Below are positions 45,683 to 55,423 of a stretch of 64,000 nucleotides of DNA, one piece after another. This DNA comes from Rheinheimera mesophila (GTDB lineage Bacteria > Pseudomonadota > Gammaproteobacteria > Enterobacterales > Alteromonadaceae): the NCBI RefSeq assembly GCF_000986865.1, contig NZ_LAVS01000001.1, forward strand, positions 124,001-188,000, read 5' to 3'. Each line of letters opens with the position of its first letter. Within the stretch, counting starts at the first letter, position 1. The translations under genes were made by a program, and so were the position numbers. Below the pieces are notes generated by a model. The model ran no database searches, was not told the origin of the DNA, and was given only the letters and a program-made list of their open reading frames with translations.

Positions 45683-47269
45683 TTAATGTTCACGGGTTTT
45701 GTGGAATTTGATCTTCGGATAACGCTCCATCGACAAATTCAGGTTGACCATAGTGGGCGCAAGATAAGTCAGGTTATCGCCACCGTCCAGCGCCAGGTTG
45801 GTACTGGCTTTGTTTTTAAACTCGGTCAGGGCTTTCTGATCATCGCTGTAGACCCAACGCGCTGTGGTGACGTTGACGCTTTCGTAAATCGCATCGACGT
45901 TGTATTCAGATTTTAAGCGATGCACGACCACATCAAACTGCAGCACACCTACAGCTCCGACTATTAAATCGTTGTTATCCAGCGGACGGAACACCTGTAC
46001 AGCACCTTCTTCTGACAACTGAACTAAGCCTTTGAGCAATTGCTTTTGCTTCAGTGGATCACGCAAACGGATACGACGGAATAACTCAGGTGCAAAGTTT
46101 GGAATGCCTGTGAAGTTAAACTTTTCACCTGAAGTAAAAGTATCACCAATCTGAATAGTACCGTGGTTATGCAGGCCTATGATATCGCCCGGATAAGCTT
46201 CTTCCACATGCTCACGATCACCGGCTAAAAAGGTTAAGGCCTGTGGCACCAGCATATCTTTACCAATACGCACATGGTGCATTTTCATGCCCTTTTCATA
46301 TTTGCCCGAACAGATGCGTAAAAAGGCTACACGGTCCCGGTGTTTTGGGTCCATATTGGCCTGAATTTTAAACACAAATCCGGTAAAGGCTGGTTCAGAA
46401 GGTTCAACAGTCCGGGTCGTGGTGGCACGATGTTGTGGTGCCGGAGCCCATTCGGTTAAACCATCCAGCATATGATCGACACCAAAGTTACCTAAGGCCG
46501 TACCAAAAAACACCGGGGTGAGTTCACCTTTACGGAACAGCTCTAAATCAAACTCGTGGCTGGCGCCTTTGACCAGTTCCATTTCGTCACGCAACTGGCC
46601 TGCGTAATAGCCAATACGTTGGTCCAGTTCAGGGTTGTTGATGCCTTTAATCACGTCCAGTTCCTGAATGGTATGGCCCATACCGGATTTGTATAAAATC
46701 ACTTCATCACGGTAAATGTGGTACACGCCCTTAAACTCTTTCCCCGAGGCGATAGGCCAGGTGATAGGCGCACAGGCAATATTCAGTACGCTTTCCACTT
46801 CATCCAATAAATCGATAGGATCCCGGATATCACGGTCCATTTTGTTCATAAAGGTGATGATAGGCGTGTCGCGCAGACGGGTGACTTCCATCAGTTTAAT
46901 GGTGCGATCTTCAACACCTTTGGCGCCGTCTATCACCATTAAGCAGGAGTCTACTGCCGTTAAAGTACGATAAGTATCTTCCGAGAAATCCTCGTGACCC
47001 GGCGTATCCAGCAGGTTGACCAGACAATCGCCATACGGGAACTGCATCACTGAGGTTGTGACCGAAATACCCCGCTCTTTTTCCATTTCCATCCAGTCGG
47101 AGGTGGCGTACTGGCCAGACTTTTTGCCCTTGACCGTACCTGCTTTTTGGATCAGTTGTCCAAACAACAACACTTTTTCAGTGATGGTGGTTTTACCGGC
47201 ATCCGGGTGAGAGATAATCGCAAAAGTGCGGCGTTTGTTCACTTCTTCTAAAAACAGTTCGGTTGTCAT
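45683..47269 (-). CDS. prfC: Peptide chain release factor 3
   Basis: GTPase that recycles RF1/RF2 after termination. The 528 residues start [28 protein letters not shown] and include the effector region, [20 protein letters not shown] and the C-terminal block [15 protein letters not shown]. The sequence follows E. coli RF3 nearly throughout. ATG 47269 with GGAT upstream is preferred over a TTG at 47287. Confidence 0.98.
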   Translation of the reverse strand: MTTELFLEEVNKRRTFAIISHPDAGKTTITEKVLLFGQLIQKAGTVKGKKSGQYATSDWMEMEKERGISVTTSVMQFPYGDCLVNLLDTPGHEDFSEDTYRTLTAVDSCLMVIDGAKGVEDRTIKLMEVTRLRDTPIITFMNKMDRDIRDPIDLLDEVESVLNIACAPITWPIASGKEFKGVYHIYRDEVILYKSGMGHTIQELDVIKGINNPELDQRIGYYAGQLRDEMELVKGASHEFDLELFRKGELTPVFFGTALGNFGVDHMLDGLTEWAPAPQHRATTTRTVEPSEPAFTGFVFKIQANMDPKHRDRVAFLRICSGKYEKGMKMHHVRIGKDMLVPQALTFLAGDREHVEEAYPGDIIGLHNHGTIQIGDTFTSGEKFNFTGIPNFAPELFRRIRLRDPLKQKQLLKGLVQLSEEGAVQVFRPLDNNDLIVGAVGVLQFDVVVHRLKSEYNVDAIYESVNVTTARWVYSDDQKALTEFKNKASTNLALDGGDNLTYLAPTMVNLNLSMERYPKIKFHKTREH

Positions 47270-47433
47270 GCCATCCAACTTGATCAATAAACAAAGCCCA
47301 CAGCATAGCCTGTTGGCAGAGTGGGTTGAGGTTCAATAGGAAAATTTCGCGCGATTATAGCAGTAACCAAAGCTCAGGCACAGAATTTAGCCACTTTGGC
47401 CGGGAAATTATCTTTCCGTACAAGGTATTGGCC

Positions 47434-47880
47434 TTAACCTAAAGGCAAAGCCATTAAAATGGCATCTTCACGGCCTGCTGCCGTTGGGTAATAGTTTGGT
47501 CGCACCCCGGTTTGAATAAAACCGCATTTTTCATACAACTTAATGGCCTTGCTATTGGATTGACGGACTTCCAGCCAGCAATCCAGTGCATCTAACTCCT
47601 GCGCCTGTGCGATAAAGTGTTGCAGCAATTGCTGACCATAACCCCGGCCCTGGGCTGTTGGTGATACACCTATATTAAATAAACTGGCTTCTACTGCGAC
47701 TTTTTCGCCGATATAAAAGCCTGTGATAACGTCGTTTTCATCCAGCAGCACCGCATTAAAATAGCGCTCGCTAAAGCAAGTGTGAAAAGTGCCTTCCGAC
47801 CAGGGATGGCTATTGGCGCTTTGTTCGATCTGCAACATAGCCGGGATATCGGCAAGGGTGGCACTACGTATAGTTGGCAT
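47434..47880 (-). CDS. rimI: Ribosomal protein S18-alanine N-acetyltransferase
   Basis: GNAT enzyme that acetylates the N-terminus of S18. The 148 residues contain the acetyl-CoA loop VSPTAQGRGYGQQLLQHF and the conserved LEVRQSNSKAIKLYEKCGF. It follows holD by three bases. The order holD-rimI-prfC matches E. coli, where yjjG also intervenes; no yjjG is present here. Confidence 0.93.
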   Translation of the reverse strand: MPTIRSATLADIPAMLQIEQSANSHPWSEGTFHTCFSERYFNAVLLDENDVITGFYIGEKVAVEASLFNIGVSPTAQGRGYGQQLLQHFIAQAQELDALDCWLEVRQSNSKAIKLYEKCGFIQTGVRPNYYPTAAGREDAILMALPLG

Positions 47881-47883
47881 GGT

Positions 47884-48255
47884 TTAGCTCTCTTGCTGCA
47901 GGCACAACCAGAGCAACTTCTTCTGCTGAGCTGACTGTAATAATTCAATCGAAGGTGTGACTAAGAGTCCGTTTTGCACTTTAGGTTCAGTACAGGCCGG
48001 ATTTAACCGCCACTGCAGTTGTGGTTGATATTCATGCATAGCCCGTAACAGGTCTTTGGCGAAGGACAGTTCAGGATCAGGTTCAGCATAGGATTCAGCC
48101 GGCACTGACACTGCAGGTCCAATAACTTCTGGTTCAGCCAGCACAGCAATATCCAGTTCTGGCTTTTTAGCCATAGCAGAAAAAACTTGATGCAATTCAA
48201 GTGGTTGGATCTGGAGCAACTGCAGCAATTGCTGCTTAGACGATAAAGAGTTCAT
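47884..48255 (-). CDS. holD: DNA polymerase III psi subunit (HolD-like)
   Basis: 123 residues, starting MNSLSSKQQLLQLLQIQ. Identification rests on position directly before rimI and on a weak match in the C-terminal half (QWRLNPACTEPKVQNGLLVTPSIELLQSAQQKKLLW) to E. coli HolD, which ends with a similar WRL...SPALTDLRAN block. Psi links the clamp loader to SSB through chi. The protein is highly variable, so confidence is moderate. No ribosome site precedes the ATG, which lies only 12 bases after the tRNA-Trp 3' end. Confidence 0.7.
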   Translation of the reverse strand: MNSLSSKQQLLQLLQIQPLELHQVFSAMAKKPELDIAVLAEPEVIGPAVSVPAESYAEPDPELSFAKDLLRAMHEYQPQLQWRLNPACTEPKVQNGLLVTPSIELLQSAQQKKLLWLCLQQES

Positions 48256-48267
48256 ATCAAAATGAAG

Positions 48268-48344
48268 TGGCAGGGGCAGAGGGATTCGAACCCCCAACCA
48301 TCGGTTTTGGAGACCGCTGTTCTACCAATTGGAACTATGCCCCT
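48268..48344 (-). tRNA. tRNA-Trp (CCA anticodon)
   Basis: The 77-base minus-strand sequence begins AGGGGCATAG, has the anticodon arm around GGTCTCCAAAACC (anticodon CCA), the T-loop GGTTCGAATCC and an encoded CCA end. It closely resembles E. coli tRNA-Trp. A consensus promoter lies just upstream and holD follows 12 bases downstream without a visible terminator. Confidence 0.97.
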
Positions 48345-48359
48345 AGCGTTGGAGGCGCC

Positions 48360-48387
48360 ATTATACAAAACAGAGTTTAAAGGTAAA
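48360..48387 (-). promoter_or_regulatory. Promoter of tRNA-Trp
   Basis: On the minus strand TTTACC and TATAAT are 16 bp apart, with a GC-rich GGCGCC discriminator typical of stringently controlled stable RNA promoters. Confidence 0.85.
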
Positions 48388-48572
48388 GCAAAAATCTGTG
48401 GGCACTGATTTAACTGCGCATAAAACATACGTTTCATTCCTTTCAGACTCCTTCCCTGGCTGTTGTCTGGTTTTTTAATCGTAAATTACGATGCTGGCAA
48501 GCTTATTAATTCGCTTTCATTGAAGCATTTATCCGGCATAAGCTGAACTCATCACTTCAAAGGAGGCATACC

Positions 48573-48989
48573 ATGAGCCAAGTACAAGATATTTTTCAAC
48601 GTGAATTTCCGCGTCTGCAACAAGACGATACGATAGTTCAGGCCGTGCAGCAACTGCGAGAATTTAATCTGACGGGTTCGCCAGTATTTAACAAAGACAA
48701 TGAACTAGTTGGTTATTTGTCTGAACAGGATTGTTTGACTGCTATGTTACACGCCAGCTACTTCTGTAGCTTGCACAACACCATAGCGCAAGTAATGAGT
48801 AAAAAAGTAGTGACTGTGCTTGCATCTGACAGCCTAGTAGATAGCGCAGTGATTTTTACCAGTCTGCACTTGCATCAGCTGCCTGTGCTGGAGAATGGCT
48901 CGGTGGTTGGCGTTCTGAACAGAGGCCAGGTCGTCCGCGCTTTGGAAGCTACGCTTGGGGAGTGTTATGGCGGAGAGAGAGCGGCTTAG
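48573..48989 (+). CDS. CBS-domain pair protein
   Basis: 138 residues made of two CBS domains (LREFNLTGSPVFNKDNELVGYLSEQDCLTAM and HLHQLPVLENGSVVGVLNRGQVVRALEATL). AAAGGAGG lies at ideal spacing before the ATG, one of the strongest ribosome sites in the window. It probably senses adenine nucleotides or modulates a partner, which cannot be named. The gap of 228 bp upstream toward tRNA-Trp has no other gene. Confidence 0.88.
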   Translation: MSQVQDIFQREFPRLQQDDTIVQAVQQLREFNLTGSPVFNKDNELVGYLSEQDCLTAMLHASYFCSLHNTIAQVMSKKVVTVLASDSLVDSAVIFTSLHLHQLPVLENGSVVGVLNRGQVVRALEATLGECYGGERAA

Positions 48990-48999
48990 GGTTTGGTGG

Positions 49000-49028
49000 T
49001 TTGCTAGTTTGCTAGTTTGCTAGTTTGC
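49000..49028. repeat. Tandem repeat of TTTGCTAG
   Basis: Three perfect 8-base units TTTGCTAG (49000-49023) and a partial fourth (TTTGC), 11 bases after the CBS gene stop. Confidence 0.85.
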
Positions 49029-49068
49029 AAATCTGACCATCAAAGAGAATTGCTGAAATGAAAACTCC

Positions 49069-49365
49069 GTGGCAGGAGGATTGCTCGTGGCTGTCCTGCC
49101 ACGAGCCCTGCGGGCCGAGCTTCGCTCGTCCAAAATCGTTCCTGACGATTTTGTCGAACCGTGAAATCGGGATCTCAAGACGCCAACAGTTTGGCGTCTT
49201 GCCGATTAAACACGACGAGCTCTGCGAGGAGATAGAAGGTTCTTACCTACTGCGTCCGCATAGCAGATCTGTTTTACTGAATTTTAGAAACACAAAAACG
49301 CCTGGAGCGTTTTTGGACCGCCGCATGGCGGGTCCCGAAGGGATTTTTCGCAGGGATGCGAAAAA
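49069..49365. repeat. Hairpin-rich intergenic island
   Basis: A run of perfect or near-perfect inverted repeats: GTGGCAGGA/TCCTGCCAC, overlapped by the alternative GCTCGTGG/CCACGAGC; CGAGC/GCTCG; CAAAATCGT/ACGATTTTG; CAAGACGCCAA/TTGGCGTCTTG enclosed by AATCGG/CCGATT; CAAAAACGC/GCGTTTTTG; GGACCGCC/GGCGGGTCC; TTTTTCGC/GCGAAAAA. It fills most of the 405-bp gap between the CBS gene and the tRNA-Arg cluster. I found no credible gene; a long frame running from 49058 into the tRNA is spurious. Confidence 0.75.
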
Positions 49366-49392
49366 CAAAAAAAACCTGCACTTAGCAGGTTT
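49366..49392 (-). terminator. Terminator of the Ser/Arg tRNA operon
   Basis: On the minus strand AAACCTGC/GCAGGTTT with loop TAAGT is followed by TTTTTTGTTTTT. It starts three bases after the last tRNA-Arg. Confidence 0.9.
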
Positions 49393-49394
49393 AA

Positions 49395-49471
49395 TGGCGG
49401 ACGCAGGAGGATTCGAACCTCCGACCGCTCGGTTCGTAGCCGAGTACTCTATCCAGCTGAGCTATGCGTCC
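49395..49471 (-). tRNA. tRNA-Arg (ACG anticodon), copy 1
   Basis: 77 bases on the minus strand beginning GGACGCATAGC, with anticodon arm CTCGGCTACGAACCGAG (anticodon ACG), T-loop GGTTCGAATCC and an encoded CCA. Mature sequence is identical to copy 2. It is last in the Ser-Arg-Arg cluster, followed by the terminator. Confidence 0.97.
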
Positions 49472-49509
49472 ATTGGGTATTACTATCCGGCAATCGTTTT
49501 GTAGTTAAG

Positions 49510-49586
49510 TGGCGGACGCAGGAGGATTCGAACCTCCGACCGCTCGGTTCGTAGCCGAGTACTCTATCCAGCTGAGCTATGCGTCC
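49510..49586 (-). tRNA. tRNA-Arg (ACG anticodon), copy 2
   Basis: Identical 77-base sequence to the neighbouring copy, 38 bp away, consistent with a tandem duplication within the cluster. Confidence 0.97.
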
Positions 49587-49601
49587 AGTCTTAAATACAA
49601 C

Positions 49602-49691
49602 TGGCGGAGAAGGAGGGATTCGAACCCTCGATAGAGTTTCCCCTATACACCCTTAGCAGGGGTGCGCCTTCAGCCACTCGGCCACTTCTCC
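49602..49691 (-). tRNA. tRNA-Ser (GCT anticodon)
   Basis: 90 bases on the minus strand beginning GGAGAAGTGGCC, with anticodon arm CCCCTGCTAAGGGTG (anticodon GCT), a long variable arm typical of serine tRNA, T-loop GGTTCGAATCC and an encoded CCA. It is the first tRNA of the cluster. Confidence 0.97.
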
Positions 49692-49710
49692 GCGCTACGT
49701 TGCGGCGTGT

Positions 49711-49738
49711 ATATTAATGTCTCAGGAAAATAAGTCAA
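49711..49738 (-). promoter_or_regulatory. Promoter of the Ser/Arg tRNA cluster
   Basis: On the minus strand TTGACT and TAATAT are 16 bp apart, followed by the GC-rich stretch ACGCCGC. Confidence 0.75.
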
Positions 49739-49849
49739 ACAATTTTTGGAGCTGGAAAGCGTGTTTGCTGACCTTTTAAACAATTCGACTAAATATTCGC
49801 TACAAAGGGTTAAAAATATACAATTTCTTAAAATAGCAACAGTTATAAC

Positions 49850-50053
49850 TTATTGATCGTCATCGCCGCTAAAGCCACCAGGGGTGCCTTTTTCAGCCTG
49901 AATGCGCATATAAATCTCTTCTCTGTGCACTGACACTTCTTTTGGTGCATTCACACCGATACGAACCTGATTTCCTTTGACGCCTAAAACTGTGACCGTG
50001 ACTTCATCACCGATCATCAGTGTCTCACCAACACGACGCGTTAAAATAAGCAT
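49850..50053 (-). CDS. csrA: Carbon storage regulator CsrA
   Basis: RNA-binding global regulator that blocks ribosome sites containing GGA loops. The 67-residue protein starts [22 protein letters not shown] and contains [22 protein letters not shown] 50053 with AAGGAG seven bases upstream is clearly the start; an in-frame extension to 50086 is not needed. It follows lysC and precedes the Ser/Arg tRNA cluster, a conserved order. Confidence 0.98.
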   Translation of the reverse strand: MLILTRRVGETLMIGDEVTVTVLGVKGNQVRIGVNAPKEVSVHREEIYMRIQAEKGTPGGFSGDDDQ

Positions 50054-50166
50054 TCTTTGCTCCTTTTGTCTGATCCCAGCTTCCACCAGTTGCGCTTGTC
50101 TGTCGTACTGCGCAGACCTGTCAGCTTTATGATAACTCAGCTAACAAATTTATGAAAACCTTGAAA

Positions 50167-51375
50167 TTAATTAACTGAACCCAATAAGGCAGCATGTAAA
50201 GCGACCGCTACTTTATTTAATTCAATCTCTGGTACCACAATAGATAATTTAATTTCGGCACAACTGACAGCGACCACCTGAACGGCTAATAACTGCAATT
50301 GCTCAAACACGGCCACTGTGATGGCAGGATTTGATTTCAGCCCTATCCCTACTATAGATAATTTGCCCAAAGACTTCCTGCTTTGCAGCGTAAAATTTTG
50401 CTTCTTTTTCAGTTCATTACAGATATCTTCTACAGTATTCAAATCATTTTGGTTCAAACTGAACTGCATTTGTACCAAACCGGATGGCGCATATTGCACC
50501 TTCAACATATCAGTCTCGATAGCTAAACGGGCGAATTCCTTCAGCAAGGCGATGTGCTGTTCCTGAGTTAATTCGCTCAGCTCCACCCAGACCTCCCCGG
50601 TCTGGCAGGCCAGCCCTGTGACTGCTGGTATACTCATGGTCTGGTCCTCATAACAAACTAAAGTTCCCTGATCAGGCCTGAAACTGGATAACACCCGCAG
50701 CGGGACCCTATGCATAGCCGCGTATTCAACAGAGCGGGAGTGCAACACCTTAGCACCCAAACTGGCCAGTTCCAGCATACTGGACGCATCGACACAAGGC
50801 AGTCTGAATGCATCCGCACAAATACGCGGGTCCATGCTGTAAATTCCGTCGACGTCAGTAAATATCTGACATTCGTCGGCTTTTAAGGCGGCAGCTAAAG
50901 CCACTGCTGTGGTATCAGAACCACCACGGCCTAAGGTGGTGATATTGCCTTCTATATCGCGGCCCTGAAAACCAGCAGCTATCACAATATGGCCCTGCTC
51001 CAGCTCCTGCCATAACCGTTCAGTGCCAACAGATAAAATGCGGGCACGGCTGAACTTATTGTCGGTCAGAATACCAATCTGGTCTGCTAATAAAGACACA
51101 GCCGGATGGCCACGTTTAATCAGCGCCATCGCCAGCAAAGCAATACTGACCTGCTCACCGCTGGCGGCGAGCATATCCAGTTCACGGGTCGAGGGGCGAC
51201 TGTCAATCTGATGTGCCAGCCCAAGTAGCCTGTTGGTTTCGCCTGCCATCGCAGACACCACCACCACCACTTTATGACCGGCATGCACAGTTTGAATCAC
51301 CTGCTCTGCCACAGCTTCGATACGTTCGGGGGTACCTACTGAGGTACCCCCGAATTTTTGTACATATAAAGCCAC
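50167..51375 (-). CDS. lysC: Aspartate kinase
   Basis: First step of the aspartate pathway to lysine, threonine and methionine. The 402 residues have an amino acid kinase domain (YVQKFGGTSVGTPERI, then TLGRGGSDTTAVALAAAL and CQIFTDVDGIYSMDPR) and C-terminal ACT domains for feedback inhibition. The start is GTG at 51375 with a weak ribosome site, close behind alaS, so coupled expression is likely. Confidence 0.95.
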   Translation of the reverse strand: MALYVQKFGGTSVGTPERIEAVAEQVIQTVHAGHKVVVVVSAMAGETNRLLGLAHQIDSRPSTRELDMLAASGEQVSIALLAMALIKRGHPAVSLLADQIGILTDNKFSRARILSVGTERLWQELEQGHIVIAAGFQGRDIEGNITTLGRGGSDTTAVALAAALKADECQIFTDVDGIYSMDPRICADAFRLPCVDASSMLELASLGAKVLHSRSVEYAAMHRVPLRVLSSFRPDQGTLVCYEDQTMSIPAVTGLACQTGEVWVELSELTQEQHIALLKEFARLAIETDMLKVQYAPSGLVQMQFSLNQNDLNTVEDICNELKKKQNFTLQSRKSLGKLSIVGIGLKSNPAITVAVFEQLQLLAVQVVAVSCAEIKLSIVVPEIELNKVAVALHAALLGSVN

Positions 51376-51381
51376 TGAGCG

Positions 51382-54006
51382 TTACAGCTTAGCCGCAATA
51401 TAGTCGGCAGCAGCTTTGAGCACACCAGGTAAAGCCGCTACATCAGTGCCACCTGCCTGAGCTAAGTCCGGCTTACCACCGCCTTTACCGCCAACTTGTT
51501 CAGCAGCCCAGCCAATCAGCTGACCAGCCTGAACTTTGGCAGTTAAATCAGCGGTCACGCCTGCAATTAAACTGACTTTGCCATCTGCTGCTGTGGCCAG
51601 TAACAAAATGCCTGAACCTAATTTGTTTTTCAGCTCATCGACCATAGTACGGAAGGCTTTTGGATCAGCACCTTTGAGCTCTGCAATTAGCACTTTAACG
51701 CCGTTGATGACCTGCACCTGCTCCAGCAAAGAGGCACCGGCAGCACTGGCGAGTTTAGCTTTTAATTGCTCCAGCTCTTTCTCTAAGGCTTTGCGGCTGT
51801 CCATGGTTTGTTGCACTTTTTCTACGATAGAAAACACATCGCCCTTCAGCATCGAAGCGACCGTCTGAGCCTGTTGTTCCAGCTTATGCACAAAGGCTAA
51901 AGCGCCTTCGCCTGTCACAGCTTCAATACGGCGAATACCGGCCGCTATACCGCTCTCAACCACAATTTTAAATAAACCAATATCGCCAGTGCGGGAAACG
52001 TGCGTACCACCACAAAGCTCAATCGAGAAGTCGCCCATGCTCAGTACACGTACTTCGTCATCGTATTTTTCACCAAAGAGCGCCATAGCGCCTGCGGCTT
52101 TGGCGTCATCGATTTTCATCAGACGAGTTTTAACTTCATGGTTTTGCTGAATTTGTTCATTCACCATTTGTTCGATACGGCGAATTTCATCGGCTTTGAC
52201 TGCTTCAAAATGTGAGAAGTCAAAACGTAAACGTTCTGCACCTACTAAAGAGCCTTTCTGAGTCACATGCTCACCCAACACAGTGCGAAGCGCAGCGTGT
52301 AATAAGTGAGTGGCCGAGTGGTTTTTACGAATAGCTTCACGGCGGGCATTATCAATGGCCGCATCGACCAAATCACCAAGAGCCAAAGCCCCTTTTAAAC
52401 TGCCTTTGTGGGCAAAAGCTTTGCCCACTTTGATGGTATCCACCACGCTAAATACAGCACCATTGGCCAGGGTTAACAGACCCGCATCACCACACTGGCC
52501 CCCCGACTCGGCATAAAATGGTGTTTGGTCCAAAATCACCAGCGCTTGCTGGCCATCTGCCAAAGCATTCACCGCCTTGCCTTCGAGCAGAATTTCCACC
52601 ACTTTGGCTTTGCCCTGAATTTGGGTGTAGCCGGTAAAGTCGGTGCACTGGGCTGACGTTAAGGCCTGATTGTAATCCGCACCAAAGTTAGAAGCCTGCT
52701 GAGCACGTTTACGCTGGGCTTCCATTGCGGCTTCAAAACCGGCCTGATCCACAGTTAAACCACGTTCACGCGCTACATCACTGGTTAAATCCAGCGGGAA
52801 ACCGTAAGTGTCATACAGCTTAAAGGCGACTTCGCCCGGGATCACAGTGTTGCCATTCAGCTCTGCTAAAGCGTCTTCCAGTATCCCCAGACCACGCTCT
52901 AAGGTTTTACCAAACTGCTCTTCTTCCAGCGCCAGCACTTTTTCAATCACGACCTGTTTTTCAATCAACTCTGGGTAAGCTTCACCCATTTGCTGCGCCA
53001 AAGCGCCCACTAACTTACTGAAGAACACACCTTTAGCGCCCAGTTTGTTACCGTGACGGATAGCGCGACGAATAATACGGCGCAGCACATAACCACGACC
53101 TTCGTTTGATGGCATCACACCATCGGCCACTAAAAATGAGCAGCTACGGATATGGTCGGCGACCACACGCAACGACTTGTCATTTAAATCTTTCGCACCA
53201 GTAATTTCTGCAGTGGCTTTAATCAGCGCGGCAAAGGTATCGATTTCGTAGTTGCTGTGTACGTTTTGCAAAATGGCGGCAATACGTTCCAGGCCCATAC
53301 CGGTATCAACGCTTGGTTTTGGCAGAGGTTCCATCCGGCCATCGGCGTGACGGTTAAACTGCATAAAGACGTTGTTCCAGATCTCAATAAAACGATCGCC
53401 ATCTTCTTCTGGTGAGCCCGGTGGGCCACCCCAGATATGATCGCCATGATCATAGAAAATCTCAGTACAAGGACCACAAGGGCCAGTATCGCCCATAGCC
53501 CAGAAGTTATCCGAGGCATAAGGTGCGCCTTTGTTATCGCCGATACGGATCGCACGCTCCATCGGCACACCAATTTCTTTGGTCCAGATATCAAACGCTT
53601 CGTCGTCTGTGGCGTACACAGTGACCCAAAGTTTTTCTTTCGGTAATTTGACCACTTCAGTCAAAAATTCCCAGGCGTACTGAATAGCGTCCCGCTTGAA
53701 GTAATCACCAAAGCTGAAGTTGCCCAACATTTCGAAGAAAGTATGGTGACGGGCGGTGTAGCCTACGTTTTCTAAATCGTTGTGCTTACCACCGGCACGC
53801 AGGCAACGCTGCGCTGTCACAGCGCGGTTATAACTACGCTTGTCCTGCCCTAAAAACACATCTTTAAACTGCACCATACCTGCGTTGGTAAAGAGTAAGG
53901 TTGGATCATTGCCTGGGATCAGTGAACTGCTACTAACGATTTGGTGGCCTTTACTGGCGAAAAAGTCCAGGAAAGCGCGGCGAAGTTGTGCCGAAGTCAT
54001 ATACAT
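51382..54006 (-). CDS. alaS: Alanyl-tRNA synthetase
   Basis: Class II synthetase of 874 residues. The catalytic domain starts [17 protein letters not shown] and includes [21 protein letters not shown]. An editing domain follows with [16 protein letters not shown] and the distal CGGTH zinc/editing motif. The C-terminal C-Ala domain contains the [14 protein letters not shown] block. Length and order are standard. It lies after recX and before lysC. Confidence 0.98.
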   Translation of the reverse strand: MYMTSAQLRRAFLDFFASKGHQIVSSSSLIPGNDPTLLFTNAGMVQFKDVFLGQDKRSYNRAVTAQRCLRAGGKHNDLENVGYTARHHTFFEMLGNFSFGDYFKRDAIQYAWEFLTEVVKLPKEKLWVTVYATDDEAFDIWTKEIGVPMERAIRIGDNKGAPYASDNFWAMGDTGPCGPCTEIFYDHGDHIWGGPPGSPEEDGDRFIEIWNNVFMQFNRHADGRMEPLPKPSVDTGMGLERIAAILQNVHSNYEIDTFAALIKATAEITGAKDLNDKSLRVVADHIRSCSFLVADGVMPSNEGRGYVLRRIIRRAIRHGNKLGAKGVFFSKLVGALAQQMGEAYPELIEKQVVIEKVLALEEEQFGKTLERGLGILEDALAELNGNTVIPGEVAFKLYDTYGFPLDLTSDVARERGLTVDQAGFEAAMEAQRKRAQQASNFGADYNQALTSAQCTDFTGYTQIQGKAKVVEILLEGKAVNALADGQQALVILDQTPFYAESGGQCGDAGLLTLANGAVFSVVDTIKVGKAFAHKGSLKGALALGDLVDAAIDNARREAIRKNHSATHLLHAALRTVLGEHVTQKGSLVGAERLRFDFSHFEAVKADEIRRIEQMVNEQIQQNHEVKTRLMKIDDAKAAGAMALFGEKYDDEVRVLSMGDFSIELCGGTHVSRTGDIGLFKIVVESGIAAGIRRIEAVTGEGALAFVHKLEQQAQTVASMLKGDVFSIVEKVQQTMDSRKALEKELEQLKAKLASAAGASLLEQVQVINGVKVLIAELKGADPKAFRTMVDELKNKLGSGILLLATAADGKVSLIAGVTADLTAKVQAGQLIGWAAEQVGGKGGGKPDLAQAGGTDVAALPGVLKAAADYIAAKL

Positions 54007-54009
54007 ATC

Positions 54010-54495
54010 TTACTCTTCTTTAAGCTCTGCAAATACAAGTTGGATAATGTCACTGCCAAAGCCCCGGCTTTGTAAGTAACGCATCCGTTTAAGTTTGTCC
54101 TGATAATCCGCTATGGGTTTATCCGCATATTTTTTCCGATAGGCTGAAGTTGCGACCTCAAACCAATCAATCTCTGATTCGTCCAGCAGTTGCTGTAGTA
54201 GTTCTTTATGAATGCCCTGCTGCACACAAAACTGGCTAATGTAAAACCATCCATAGCCTTTATGCAACTTGGCATTGACCTGCATCCGGGCATAACGTAA
54301 TTCGCTTTGGTAATTGCGCCGCTGTGCCCACTCCAGTAATGCAGTTATTTGTTCAGCCGAAGCACCTTTTTGTGTTAATTTTTGCCGTAGCTCCTGCGCA
54401 CTGTATTCACGGCGCGACAATAAGCCTAGCAACCATTGCCGCAATTCCTGCTCAGTCAAAAGCTTTGGCTCTGACGAAGGACGCGGCTCTGTCAT
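54010..54495 (-). CDS. recX: Regulatory protein RecX
   Basis: Modulates RecA filaments. The 161 residues are helical with the RecX three-helix repeats (LLSRREYSAQELRQKLTQKG, then the YISQFCVQQGIHKELLQQLL and LKRMRYLQSRGFGSDII blocks). It ends three bases before alaS. Unusually, recA is not adjacent; a membrane protein gene lies directly upstream, overlapping the operon. Confidence 0.93.
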   Translation of the reverse strand: MTEPRPSSEPKLLTEQELRQWLLGLLSRREYSAQELRQKLTQKGASAEQITALLEWAQRRNYQSELRYARMQVNAKLHKGYGWFYISQFCVQQGIHKELLQQLLDESEIDWFEVATSAYRKKYADKPIADYQDKLKRMRYLQSRGFGSDIIQLVFAELKEE

Positions 54496-54497
54496 CG

Positions 54498-55220
54498 TTA
54501 TACTTCCAACACCGCAGGTGCTGACTCATCCAGTTGCAAGGCAAAAAAGGCGCTAAAAGATAAAAAGAATGCCACCTGCAACACTGGGATAATCACGATA
54601 AAAGCAAAACCCAATGTCACTATGCCCAACATACCCAAAGCGACAGACAAGATACCAAATAAAGTTAAGGCCCCGACATTACGCCAGCAGGCAGTCAGGC
54701 TGGCCATTAAAATTGCCTGTAATCGTTGTTCATTCAGGAAATAAGCAATAGCCACCGCATAAGCAAACAGCATAAACACCAAACTTAAGACCACCGCCAG
54801 CAAAAATAAAGTGACAGGATCCACGGCACCAGCCTTGGTTTGCTCCATCAACTGAGCAGCCAGCAGCATTAACGGAATATTGGCTAGCAAACTGGCGCCG
54901 GCCAGCCGAATGAAAGTACGGCGATAGCGCGCCTCTTTGAACACACTAAACAACAGTTGGAACTCAACAGCTTTTTGTTGTTGCAACAGCACTATAGTTT
55001 TGTAAAAACCAGCCGTTAGAAACGGATTGGCCAGTACCAGAATCACCCCCAGTACAGGATGCAACTGCGCTACTAAACTCAGTACTGTGGTAAAAGCCAC
55101 CATCGCAATCAAGGTCGCAGGCGCCTGACGGAACAACTCCCAGGCTTTGCTCAGCCAAGCTAAAGCGGCCTGCATAGGCACACGACGTATGATAAGTTTT
55201 ACCTGAACTTTCTGATCCAC
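54498..55220 (-). CDS. BPSS1780-family membrane protein
   Basis: 240 residues with about six membrane segments (residues 35-75, 110-130, 140-170, 195-225). The N-terminal IIRRVPMQAALAWLSKAWELFRQAP resembles the conserved amphipathic start of the BPSS1780 family, which supports the GTG at 55220 rather than the ATG at 55175. Function is unknown. It ends two bases before recX on the same strand, so the four genes through lysC probably form one transcript. Confidence 0.78.
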   Translation of the reverse strand: MDQKVQVKLIIRRVPMQAALAWLSKAWELFRQAPATLIAMVAFTTVLSLVAQLHPVLGVILVLANPFLTAGFYKTIVLLQQQKAVEFQLLFSVFKEARYRRTFIRLAGASLLANIPLMLLAAQLMEQTKAGAVDPVTLFLLAVVLSLVFMLFAYAVAIAYFLNEQRLQAILMASLTACWRNVGALTLFGILSVALGMLGIVTLGFAFIVIIPVLQVAFFLSFSAFFALQLDESAPAVLEV

Positions 55221-55385
55221 GAACCTTTACCTTTTTTCACTTCAGCCATCGAAGCCCTGATGGCTACGAAACGAGGCGTATCTTACTGCAAAAGCAGGCT
55301 GACTAAGAATAGCTAACGCAGAAAAAGACGGTTTAGATAATGGATTCATCAATCAACAGACGCAAAGCTGTGATGAAGTGCTGCA

Positions 55386-55418
55386 GAAAAACAAAGGGCG
55401 ACCACTAAGGCCGCCCTC
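55386..55418 (-). terminator. Terminator of the S46 peptidase gene
   Basis: On the minus strand AGGGCGGCC/GGTCGCCCT (one G-T pair) with a TTAGT loop is followed by TTGTTTTT, six bases after the stop. Confidence 0.85.
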
Positions 55419-55423
55419 TAACC

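Noticed and set aside
49058-49504. A 148-codon frame across the hairpin island into tRNA-Arg
   Set aside because: It reads through several inverted repeats and the antisense of a tRNA gene, a well-known source of false proteins, and has no ribosome site.
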